DNA of 11,893 bases from an uncultured bacterium (GTDB taxonomy: Bacteria; Cloacimonadota; Cloacimonadia; Cloacimonadales; Cloacimonadaceae): positions 1-11,893 of the forward strand of contig CALGPA010000108.1 of NCBI GenBank assembly GCA_937960795.1, written 5' to 3'. Under the pieces are notes generated by a model. That model saw only the letters and a list, made by a program, of their open reading frames with translations. It searched no databases and had not been told where the DNA came from. The translations under genes were made by a program, and so were the position numbers. Shown in pieces: positions 5,509 through 11,893 of the stretch; position 1 is the first letter of the stretch, and each line of letters begins with the position of its first letter.

Positions 5509-6212
5509 GAATCGGCGGACTGCAGAAGTTTTCCCTATTGGACTATCCGGGAGAGCTGAGCAGCATCATCTTTACTCAGGGCTGCAATTTCAAATGCCCA
5601 TATTGTCACAATCCCGAGCTGGTAGTCCCGGAGATCTTTCGGCAGCCGCTCGACACTGAGAAGGTCTTGCGCTTTCTTTATCGCCGTCGCAGAAAGATAA
5701 CGGCGGTCGTGGTGACGGGTGGTGAGCCGACTTTGCAGGAGGATCTGATCGACTTCCTCAGGCTCATCAAAGCGATGAGATTTAAGGTCAAGCTGGATAC
5801 AAACGGCTCCAATCCCGAGATGCTGAGCCGCGCCCTATATTATCAGGCAGTGGACTATATCGCGATGGATCTGAAGGCCCCCAATGAGCTCTATCAAAAG
5901 CTCACACGGAGCAAGGTGAAGATAGACGACATAAGGCGCAGCATGGAGATCATCCGCCTCAGTGGCTTGCCCTATGAATTTCGCACGACGGTTGCCGAGG
6001 ACATTCTCTTTGGGGATGATCTATTTAGGATCCGGGACTTACTCAAAGAAGGCGATCGCTATTACCTGCAGCCCTGCAACTATAGCACGACGCTCGATGA
6101 TCTGGCACGCCACCGTCTAAAATCCCCGAATCTTTCCTCCGAAGAGAGCTTCCAAAAGTTCAAAGATTGGGCAGAGCAACACCGCGTTCTGTTGCAAGTA
6201 CGAGGAGAATAG
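5505..6212 (+). CDS. nrdG: anaerobic ribonucleotide reductase activating protein, radical SAM
   Basis: Radical SAM activase that uses a [4Fe-4S] cluster and S-adenosylmethionine to put the glycyl radical on NrdD. 235 residues. The cluster motif is at the N-terminus: GCNFKCPYCHNPEL, with Cys27, Cys31 and Cys34 in CxxxCxxC spacing. The SAM-contacting GGEP motif follows in VVVTGGEPTLQEDL. The N-terminal GGLQKFSLLDYPG segment is typical of the longer NrdG form that resembles pyruvate formate-lyase activases. Other barrel features, such as KLDTNGSNP and YIAMDLKAP, are intact. Its ATG overlaps the nrdD stop in ATGA and no strong separate RBS is seen, so translation is probably coupled and the two proteins made together. 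The stop is followed by a 183-base gap before the next gene. Confidence 0.95.
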   Translation: MRIGGLQKFSLLDYPGELSSIIFTQGCNFKCPYCHNPELVVPEIFRQPLDTEKVLRFLYRRRRKITAVVVTGGEPTLQEDLIDFLRLIKAMRFKVKLDTNGSNPEMLSRALYYQAVDYIAMDLKAPNELYQKLTRSKVKIDDIRRSMEIIRLSGLPYEFRTTVAEDILFGDDLFRIRDLLKEGDRYYLQPCNYSTTLDDLARHRLKSPNLSSEESFQKFKDWAEQHRVLLQVRGE

Positions 6213-6395
6213 CAGGCAACTGCGAGGATATTCTTCCGGTCTATAATACAAATCAGATTTGTGCCCAAAATGTGAAGTATATATTGAGTGGGGGGGGCAT
6301 GCTTCGCTTCGCCGAAGTGAGTCTTACGAATAATTCTTGACCTCTGTGTGACTTTGGGCAAGCGTGGTCTTTAGAAAAACAATAAGGTAATAAGC
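6213..6395 (+). other. intergenic leader before the radical SAM gene
   Basis: No gene is visible. It holds a 15-base perfect palindrome, ACAAATCAGATTTGT (6248-6262), that could be an operator, an eight-G run at 6290-6297, and a small hairpin CTTCG/CGAAG (6302-6306 with 6313-6317). A TTGACC at 6337-6342 lacks a good -10 at the right distance, so I do not call a promoter. TAAGGT about eight bases before 6396 is the likely RBS of the next gene. No terminator with a T-run follows nrdG. Confidence 0.4.
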
Positions 6396-8849
6396 ATGAT
6401 AAGTATTGAACATCTTCTCCCCTTTGTGGAAAAGCCTTCCCGCTATATCGATCACGAGATCAACGCCTCGCGCAAAAGCTTTGATGATCACCCGGTGCGG
6501 ATGCTCTTGGCGTTTCCCGATCTCTATGAATTGGGAATCTCGCATCTGGGGCTAAAGATCCTATATTCGATCGTCAACCGCTTGCCATATGCCATGGCGG
6601 ATCGGCTCTATCTGCCTTGGGTGGATATGCAAAAGATCCTGGCAGAGCATGATCTGCCGCTCTTTGGGCTTGAAAGTCGGAGAGCAGCGCAGGATTTTGA
6701 TCTTTTGGGCATCACTCTTCAGAGTGAGCTGACCTTCACCAATGCCCTCCAAGTGATTTCCGCATCCGGGATTGAGCTGCTCTCTGCCCGGCGAAGTGAA
6801 GATGATCCCATCGTCATAGCAGGAGGACCCTGCGCCACCAATCCGCTTCCCTTGGCACCCTTTATCGATGTCTTTTTCTTTGGAGAAGCCGAGGAAGCCA
6901 TCGTGGAAATCGCTGAAATCCTGCGCGATTTTCCCGATCGCAAGACGCGCCTGAGTGAAATGGCAAAGCTCAGAAGCGTCTGGTGTCCCACAACATCAGG
7001 CGATGATCCCTGGCAGATTGAGATCCCATCTGAGCCGATCAAAAGCCGCAAATATAGGGACTTTCACAGCATGGACAATCTGCATTCACCGCAGCTGCTC
7101 AGCTGGCAATTGGCGACGCACAATCGCTATGTTTCCGAGATCATGCGCGGCTGCTCGCGCGGATGCCGCTTTTGTCATGCCGGATACTTCTATCGCCCGG
7201 TGCGTGAGCGAGATCCCAAATTGATCATGGACGAGTTGCTTAGGGAAGTCAAGCTCAGCGGCTGGGACGAAGCCGGACTGATCTCGCTTTCCAGCAGCGA
7301 CTACACTTGCATCCGCGAGCTCATGCATGGCCTTTTGGCGGCTCTGAATACGGACAAGACGCACATCTCCCTGCCATCACTGCGCGTGGACAGTCTCGAC
7401 GACTCCTTGGTGGGGCTCATGCAAAGCCTTGGCAGAGAAGGGCTCACCATCGCTCCGGAGGCGGGATCACAGCGCCTAAGAGACGTCATCAACAAGAATC
7501 TGGATGAAGCCGAGATCATGCGCGGAGTCGAGATTGCCAAAGAACTGGGCTGGCAGAAGATCAAGCTCTATTTCATGATCGGATTGCCCACCGAGACCGA
7601 AGATGATATCGATGCCATCATCGAACTGATCCAAAAGATCAATTTCCTCTGCAAAAAACGCATGAATATCAGCGTGACAATCTCCCCCTTCACACCAAAG
7701 CCTTTCACCCCCTTCCAATGGAGCCCGATGCTGGAGCCGGAGCTGCTGCTTGAGCGCGCAAAACGCATCAAAAGCAGCCTCTTCAAAGCAAAAAACATCC
7801 GTGTGAAATACCACACCATCGAAAATTCCGTCTTGGAAGCATGCATCACCCGCGGCGATCAGGATATGGCGCGTGTGATCCATCGCGCTTGGCAAGATGG
7901 CGCTCGTTTTGACGCTTGGAATGAGCACTGGGACTTCAGCATCTGGGAAAAAGCCTTTGCCGACACAGGGATATCCATAGATCGCTATCTGGCAGGAAGG
8001 GATCCACAAAAACCCCTACCCTGGGACTTTGTGGATATCGGGATCTGCAAGAGCTTCCTCATGGGCGAATATGAGAAATCTCTCAAAGCGGAAAGTACTG
8101 CTGATTGTAGGGAGCTTTGCACCCTCTGTGGCGCTTGCGATGAAGAAGTCTCCACCCATGGTGCCCCCAAAGATAGCCTCATATTGAATGAGCAGCCCCG
8201 GGATCTGTCCACAAAAGAATACAATCCGCAGATCCAATATCGCTATCGCATCAGCTACTCCAAGACCGGGCTGCTGCGCTTTATCTCGCATCTGGACTGG
8301 ATGCGCATGCTCTTTCGCCGCATCAGCGTGCTGGATCTGCCCACTGTCTTTACCATGGGCTTTTCGCCCCATCCCAAAGTCAGCCTCTCGCCGCCTCTGC
8401 CCGTGGGAGTGGAAAGCTCTGCAGAATACTTTGACATCTCATTCTATGAAAAGCTCGAGCCCGAGGATATCCTGGCGGAATTTCGCCATACCCGCATCCC
8501 GGATTTTCAGCTTTATGCCTGTGAGCCCATCTCCAAAAAGGCGATGATCCCCACTAGTGAGTGCCTGACGATCGAGCTCGAAGATGAGATGCTGAGACGG
8601 GTGCAAGACAGTCTCAAAGACTTCGCCGATAAAGACTCGTTTGTGATCGAGAAGAAGACCGAGAAAAGGCAAAAGAGCTATGAGCTCAAAAAGATTATCC
8701 ACTCGATCTCACTGGTAGGAAGTCAGCTGGAACTGCACAAATCCTTGGCAAGTCCATCGCTATATGACGTGCTCTCGGCGCTCTTAAAACTGCCCAAGGA
8801 AGATCTCTATCGCTGCCGCATCATCCGTTGCGGGCTGCACTCGGAGTGA
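6396..8849 (+). CDS. B12-binding-type radical SAM protein (TIGR03960) fused to TIGR03936/DUF2344
   Basis: 817 residues. Roughly residues 25-190 match the cobalamin-binding-like region of TIGR03960 (LAFPDLYELGISHLG, then ADRLYLPW, then AGGPCATNP and FGEAEEAI). The radical SAM cluster motif is CSRGCRFC with Cys253, Cys257 and Cys260. Barrel signatures follow: SLSSSDY, APEAGSQRLRDVINKN and KLYFMIGLPTE. A second Cys cluster, at 571, 575, 578 and 581 (CxxxCxxCxxC), could hold another metal centre. From about 612 the TIGR03936/DUF2344 domain begins (YRISYSKTGLLRFISHLDW, then TMGFSPHPKVS and PPLPVGVES). In some bacteria these two parts are separate adjacent genes, so the fusion links their function. 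Known context is often near ribonuclease G and rplU; here it is followed by a glycerate kinase instead. The exact reaction is not established. The RBS is TAAGGT before the ATG. Confidence 0.92.
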   Translation: MISIEHLLPFVEKPSRYIDHEINASRKSFDDHPVRMLLAFPDLYELGISHLGLKILYSIVNRLPYAMADRLYLPWVDMQKILAEHDLPLFGLESRRAAQDFDLLGITLQSELTFTNALQVISASGIELLSARRSEDDPIVIAGGPCATNPLPLAPFIDVFFFGEAEEAIVEIAEILRDFPDRKTRLSEMAKLRSVWCPTTSGDDPWQIEIPSEPIKSRKYRDFHSMDNLHSPQLLSWQLATHNRYVSEIMRGCSRGCRFCHAGYFYRPVRERDPKLIMDELLREVKLSGWDEAGLISLSSSDYTCIRELMHGLLAALNTDKTHISLPSLRVDSLDDSLVGLMQSLGREGLTIAPEAGSQRLRDVINKNLDEAEIMRGVEIAKELGWQKIKLYFMIGLPTETEDDIDAIIELIQKINFLCKKRMNISVTISPFTPKPFTPFQWSPMLEPELLLERAKRIKSSLFKAKNIRVKYHTIENSVLEACITRGDQDMARVIHRAWQDGARFDAWNEHWDFSIWEKAFADTGISIDRYLAGRDPQKPLPWDFVDIGICKSFLMGEYEKSLKAESTADCRELCTLCGACDEEVSTHGAPKDSLILNEQPRDLSTKEYNPQIQYRYRISYSKTGLLRFISHLDWMRMLFRRISVLDLPTVFTMGFSPHPKVSLSPPLPVGVESSAEYFDISFYEKLEPEDILAEFRHTRIPDFQLYACEPISKKAMIPTSECLTIELEDEMLRRVQDSLKDFADKDSFVIEKKTEKRQKSYELKKIIHSISLVGSQLELHKSLASPSLYDVLSALLKLPKEDLYRCRIIRCGLHSE

Positions 8850-8851
8850 TC

Positions 8852-9973
8852 TTGCCGGACAGCCTTTTGCCCATCATCCAAGCTGCCGTCTCCGGTTTTG
8901 CCCGATACCCCAAGCTGCAGCAAGAGCTTCGAAAAGTGCAGGAGCCGCTACACATCCTTGCCATCGGCAAGGCCGCATATCAGATGGCGCAAGTGGCATT
9001 TCAGGCCTTGGGAGAAAAGCGGCTGAGATCCTGCATTGTCCTCACCAAATACGGCTTTGTCCCGCAAGAATCTCCGCCCGATTTTCATCCGGAAATACTG
9101 GAAGCAGGGCACCCTGTCCCGGATCAGAATTCGCTTCTAAACAGCAGATATATCCTCGAGCATCTAAGAAGCATCCCCGGAGATGAATCCTTGATAGTCC
9201 TGCTTTCGGGGGGCAGCTCATCTCTCTTTGAGATCCCCCGGAAGCCGCACAATCTAGAGGATATCATCGCACTCAATCGCATGTTGCTTACCAGCGGATT
9301 GGATATCCGGCAGATCAATCTCAAGCGCCAAGAATATTCCCTGACCAAAGGCGGAGGCGCAGCAAACTGCTTCTCGGGCAAAGATCTGCGGGTCTATCTG
9401 CTCAGCGACGTGCCGGGAGATGATCCCGCCATCATCGGCAGCGGACCCTTCTATCAAGAGCATATCCCCCAGATCATCATCGGCAAGAACCAAGCTCTTG
9501 TGAGGCTGGTTGCACGCAGCTTGCGGGCTAGCTATCCGGATCTGCCCATCAGGATCTCAAAGCGCTTTGTGGATGATGATGCCGCCCGTTTTGCTCGTGC
9601 CCTGGCCCGCTATGCCCGCCTTGCTCCAAAGGGAATCTACCTCTTTGGCGGAGAATGCAGCATCCGCCCCCGCGGAAGTGGTTTGGGTGGCAGACTCAGT
9701 CATCTCGCTCTTGAGTTTGCCACAGCAGTTCAGACAGACCGCAAGATCAGCCTTGTTGCATTAGCCTCGGATGGCAATGACAATCTCCCCCAAAGTGCGG
9801 GAGCCATCGCGGATCAAGATAGTATAATCAAGATGCGAGATTGCCATGTGGATCCTCAAGCGGCGCTTAGAAACTTCGACTCCTACTCCGCCTTGGATAA
9901 GGCAGGTCTCATCATCCCCGGCTACTATAGCGGCTGCAATGCCAATGACATCATCGCTCTTTTTGTAGACTGA
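8852..9973 (+). CDS. glycerate 2-kinase, DUF4147/MOFRL family, divergent
   Basis: Family enzymes phosphorylate D-glycerate with ATP to 2-phosphoglycerate, feeding serine or glycerate carbon into glycolysis. I chose TTG at 8852, giving 373 residues, because GGAG (8843-8846) lies five bases before it. GTG at 8846 overlaps that site, and TTG at 8828 lies inside the previous gene. The start falls two bases after the upstream stop (8847-8849), so the genes are co-translated. Visible motifs: AIGKAA with Lys40, the likely substrate or phosphate Lys; GHPVPD; LSGGSSSLFE at 118-127; KGGG with Lys166; SDVPGDDP at 185-192; then a MOFRL domain with GGECSI and GGR (Arg281). The MOFRL core reads GGRLSH where GGRNQE is usual, and SDGNDN where TDGxDG is usual. 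The protein is also shorter than the common 420-450 residues. A kinase of a related substrate is possible. Confidence 0.85.
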   Translation: MPDSLLPIIQAAVSGFARYPKLQQELRKVQEPLHILAIGKAAYQMAQVAFQALGEKRLRSCIVLTKYGFVPQESPPDFHPEILEAGHPVPDQNSLLNSRYILEHLRSIPGDESLIVLLSGGSSSLFEIPRKPHNLEDIIALNRMLLTSGLDIRQINLKRQEYSLTKGGGAANCFSGKDLRVYLLSDVPGDDPAIIGSGPFYQEHIPQIIIGKNQALVRLVARSLRASYPDLPIRISKRFVDDDAARFARALARYARLAPKGIYLFGGECSIRPRGSGLGGRLSHLALEFATAVQTDRKISLVALASDGNDNLPQSAGAIADQDSIIKMRDCHVDPQAALRNFDSYSALDKAGLIIPGYYSGCNANDIIALFVD

Positions 9974-10089
9974 AACATTAAGCCTCCACGGCCGATACAG
10001 CTCAAGATTGACCATCCCCTCAATCACTCCGGCAGCAGCTTGCTCGACCGACGATTTCCCCAAAAAGCCAATCTGCAAGCTTGCCATAA

Positions 10090-10272
10090 ACCCCGCTTTA
10101 CAATATATTAGACTTTCTTACAGATCTTCCCGAGAGCCCAAGATTCAATCAGCAAGCGGGTATTCGCCATTTTGTGGAAATGCTGCAACAATATGTTATC
10201 GAAAAAGTGATTAATAGGCTTGACCGTATTTTATCGTCGACAAATAATGAAAATATGCTGGATTCAGTCTGA
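10090..10272 (+). pseudogene. orphan C-terminal coding-like fragment
   Basis: This frame is open for 60 codons between TAA (10087-10089) and TGA (10270-10272). It has no start codon near its beginning and no RBS. The translation is protein-like: TPLYNILDFLTDLPESPRF, then a predicted helix around HFVEMLQQYVIEKVINRLD, then a short polar tail (NNENMLDSV). That is what the last 60 residues of a helical protein would look like. The family is not recognised. It is best read as the 3' remnant of a gene whose front half is gone. Chance opening cannot be excluded. Confidence 0.3.
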
Positions 10273-10302
10273 TCTGATGAATCCAATCAATGAACATTAA
10301 GT

Positions 10303-10410
10303 GCGGGAAACCGCGAAGGATTTGCTTATAATGAAACTGCGCAGTGTCGGTCTCAGACCAGTGTTTACTCCCCATATAGGAGCTCTGCGCACTAAATCCG
10401 ATCTTTTTTT
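10303..10410 (+). ncRNA. foldable inverted-repeat block, possible structured RNA or repeat
   Basis: Pairings visible by eye: GCGG-GAAA-CCGC (10303-10314), a stem with a GNRA-type tetraloop; GGATTT (10318-10323) with AAATCC (10394-10399); TGCGCAG (10338-10344) with CTGCGCA (10385-10391). Inside the last are hairpins GGTC/GACC (10349-10352 with 10356-10359) and CTCC/GGAG (10368-10371 with 10379-10382). Seven Ts follow at 10404-10410. A perfect TATAAT sits at 10327-10332, without a good -35. The nested closing stems plus T-run suggest either a small structured transcript or a palindromic intergenic repeat. No known RNA family is recognised. Confidence 0.25.
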
Positions 10411-10650
10411 GTATTCAAATTGGGAATCAAAAGCCTCTAACTCCAAACGCAGCATTCTATCAATAATCGTCGCACATTATTACAGAGCCGCTGCGCGCGC
10501 AGATAGGAGCTTAGACCCGACATTTACTAAACCATCAAAGCTCAAACGGCATATTGCCTCCCTTGCGCACCCGCTTTAAACGGAGGAATATCCATATTTA
10601 GATAAAACACACTTCAATAGAAATACATCTAAGCTAAGGAGTATTCTGAT

Positions 10651-11893
10651 ATGAAGAAGATTATACTACTAATGCTGTTGTCGGCGATCTTCAGCTTTGC
10701 TTTTGCTGACAGCATTATCTTTACCGACTCTATCTACGGACAAGACAGTGCACCAATTGTTGCGTCTATCCAGACCTCCGAGATTCCAGAGGGATCTACT
10801 ATCACCAATACACTGTTGACATTGAGGTTTGGATCTGAATCTTGGGTTGGCAATTGGTACAATGCTAATCTTAATGTCAACGGAGTTATCTACAATGATG
10901 TCGGTTGGCTTACAGAGGCATCCTATTCAGAGCTTAACGGTGAAGGCCCAAACGGTCTTGTCGTAAGCGCGACTTCGGTTGACTCAGATGACTACACAGA
11001 CTCAATTACACTTACCTTGACAGTTGAGGTTATCTACGATCCACCCGCTGGCACCCCCGATCCTGCAAGCAATCCAAATCCGGCGAATAACGCTATTGGC
11101 ATCCCAATCAATGGCTCCCTCACTTGGGACTTTGGTGCGGCTACCGATACTTATGATCTCTGGTTTGGCCCTGCTGGCAATATGACAGAAGTCGTGACCG
11201 GAGCCGTAGCAGGAGTAAGCGGATCATATGACTATACCAACCTTGCCGGGACTTCGCAATATACTTGGCAAGTCATAACTTACAACAGCTCCAGTGGGCT
11301 ATCTAATATGAGCCCCGTATGGTCGTTTCAATCAGAAATCCTGCCCGTAACCATATTCCCATATATAGAGGACTTCGATGGCGACTGGACTGGCAGTCCA
11401 GCTGCCCCTCTTGGTTGGACGGTGATCAACGCCGATGGGGACAGCTATTTATGGACTCAGGCAAACACATACATCTCTCCGACTCATTCTGGATCATATG
11501 CCGCCCATGGAATGGGAAATACTGATGACTACTTGATCACCCCACCTATAGATTTGTCGGATATCAATGCGCGTATCAGCTGGTGGGACAAAGTTGAGAG
11601 TGTGTCATATCCAAATTCGTATAAAGTGCTACTATCCACAACAGATCCGGATATTGAATCTTTCACAGTGGAATTGGGTGATTTCACCTGTACAAATACT
11701 GCTTGGATAGAACATAACATCAATCTAAGTGAGTACAATGGTCAGACTGTATATATTGCTTTCTACCAATATGCTTCTGATTCCACATACTGGGGCTTCG
11801 GAATTGATGACGTGAAGATTGATATCATCCTCCCATCACCCCCCGAGCCTGCCACTGTGGCCTGGCCTCTAGACGGCATGACCACCTTTGTGG
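10651..11893 (+). CDS. secreted choice-of-anchor J domain protein, cut by right edge
   Basis: Open for 414 codons to the window end. TAAGGAG lies nine bases before the ATG. Residues 1-19 form a signal peptide (MKKIILLMLLSAIFSFAFA, then DS). Residues 20 to about 130 look like a beta-sandwich of unknown type. A Pro/Asn-rich linker leads into a fibronectin-III-like module at about 140-230, which has SLTWDF, TYDLWFG and YTWQVITYN. From about 232 to 390 is a choice-of-anchor J (cleaved-adhesin-like) domain: IEDFDG, PLGWTVINADGDSYLW, GSYAAHGMGNTDDYLITPP and WGFGIDDVKI. After a Pro-rich linker a second fibronectin-like module begins (ATVAWPLDG) and is cut. Such proteins are exported to the cell surface or medium and often carry a C-terminal sorting domain, not visible here. 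Adhesion or polymer binding is inference from the domain types. Confidence 0.9.
   Translation, partial: MKKIILLMLLSAIFSFAFADSIIFTDSIYGQDSAPIVASIQTSEIPEGSTITNTLLTLRFGSESWVGNWYNANLNVNGVIYNDVGWLTEASYSELNGEGPNGLVVSATSVDSDDYTDSITLTLTVEVIYDPPAGTPDPASNPNPANNAIGIPINGSLTWDFGAATDTYDLWFGPAGNMTEVVTGAVAGVSGSYDYTNLAGTSQYTWQVITYNSSSGLSNMSPVWSFQSEILPVTIFPYIEDFDGDWTGSPAAPLGWTVINADGDSYLWTQANTYISPTHSGSYAAHGMGNTDDYLITPPIDLSDINARISWWDKVESVSYPNSYKVLLSTTDPDIESFTVELGDFTCTNTAWIEHNINLSEYNGQTVYIAFYQYASDSTYWGFGIDDVKIDIILPSPPEPATVAWPLDGMTTFV

Larger units (their letters stand above)
9974..10650. other. gene-poor stretch between glycerate kinase and secreted protein gene
   Basis: No confident gene in 677 bases. The first 115 bases hold a 10-base palindrome (GCAAGCTTGC, 10075-10084) and no clear terminator. 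An orphan coding-like fragment lies at 10090-10272 and an inverted-repeat-rich foldable block at 10303-10410. A 12-base palindrome CTGCGCGCGCAG is at 10491-10502. A plus frame at 10301-10579 is open but lacks an RBS and runs across the foldable block. TAAGGAG at 10636-10642 serves the next gene. Confidence 0.5.

Noticed and set aside
8828..8851. TTG at 8828 or GTG at 8846 as the glycerate kinase start
   Set aside because: Neither has a properly spaced Shine-Dalgarno. GGAG at 8843-8846 is placed for the TTG at 8852.
9761..10087. Minus-strand 108-codon frame
   Set aside because: Most of it is antisense to the glycerate kinase. The remaining 40 or so codons have no RBS and no family match.
10301..10579. 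92-codon plus-strand frame from GTG
   Set aside because: No RBS, no recognisable motif, and it runs through the inverted-repeat block. The opposite strand is also open over part of it, as expected for a palindromic non-coding segment.

Overview
The window looks like a piece of a strictly anaerobic Gram-negative-type bacterium, most likely of the Cloacimonadota (WWE1) or a neighbouring FCB lineage. This placement is inference. It rests on an oxygen-sensitive class III ribonucleotide reductase, on secreted modular proteins of the choice-of-anchor J / fibronectin-III kind at both edges, on moderate GC content, and on the gene families present. No marker gene here fixes the taxon.

Layout from left to right. 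Positions 1-348 (minus) hold the 5' part of a secreted protein gene that runs off the left edge. Positions 349-1074 hold no certain gene. They contain two weak short minus-strand reading frames, a strong plus-strand terminator, four 21-22 bp direct repeats in the style of a transposon end, nested inverted repeats, and a short hairpin motif that recurs upstream of nrdD. Positions 1075-1345 are a decayed N-terminal fragment of a type I methyltransferase gene (hsdM). Together with the repeats it suggests a degraded mobile or restriction-modification island.

Positions 1414-3019 form a compact minus-strand operon: a VOC/glyoxalase-fold protein, a carbon-nitrogen hydrolase whose expected catalytic Lys is Arg, and a Cys-rich DUF3795 protein. 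A possible 37-residue ORF precedes and overlaps it. Divergent from this, 3388-6212 is nrdD-nrdG, the anaerobic ribonucleotide reductase and its radical SAM activase, with an ATGA stop/start overlap. NrdG installs the glycyl radical on NrdD, which then makes dNTPs without oxygen.

Positions 6396-9973 encode a long radical SAM protein (TIGR03960 type fused to a TIGR03936/DUF2344 domain). It is tightly followed by a divergent glycerate 2-kinase (MOFRL family) that probably starts at a TTG just after the previous stop.

Positions 9974-10650 hold no confident gene. They contain an orphan C-terminal coding fragment and a foldable, inverted-repeat-rich block that may be a structured RNA or a repeat. 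From 10651 to the right edge is a large secreted choice-of-anchor J protein, cut by the window.

The core enzymes are ordinary. The material most worth a second look is the repeat and relic island at 500-1350, the foldable block at 10303-10410, the recurrent hairpin motif, and the Lys-to-Arg change in the hydrolase.
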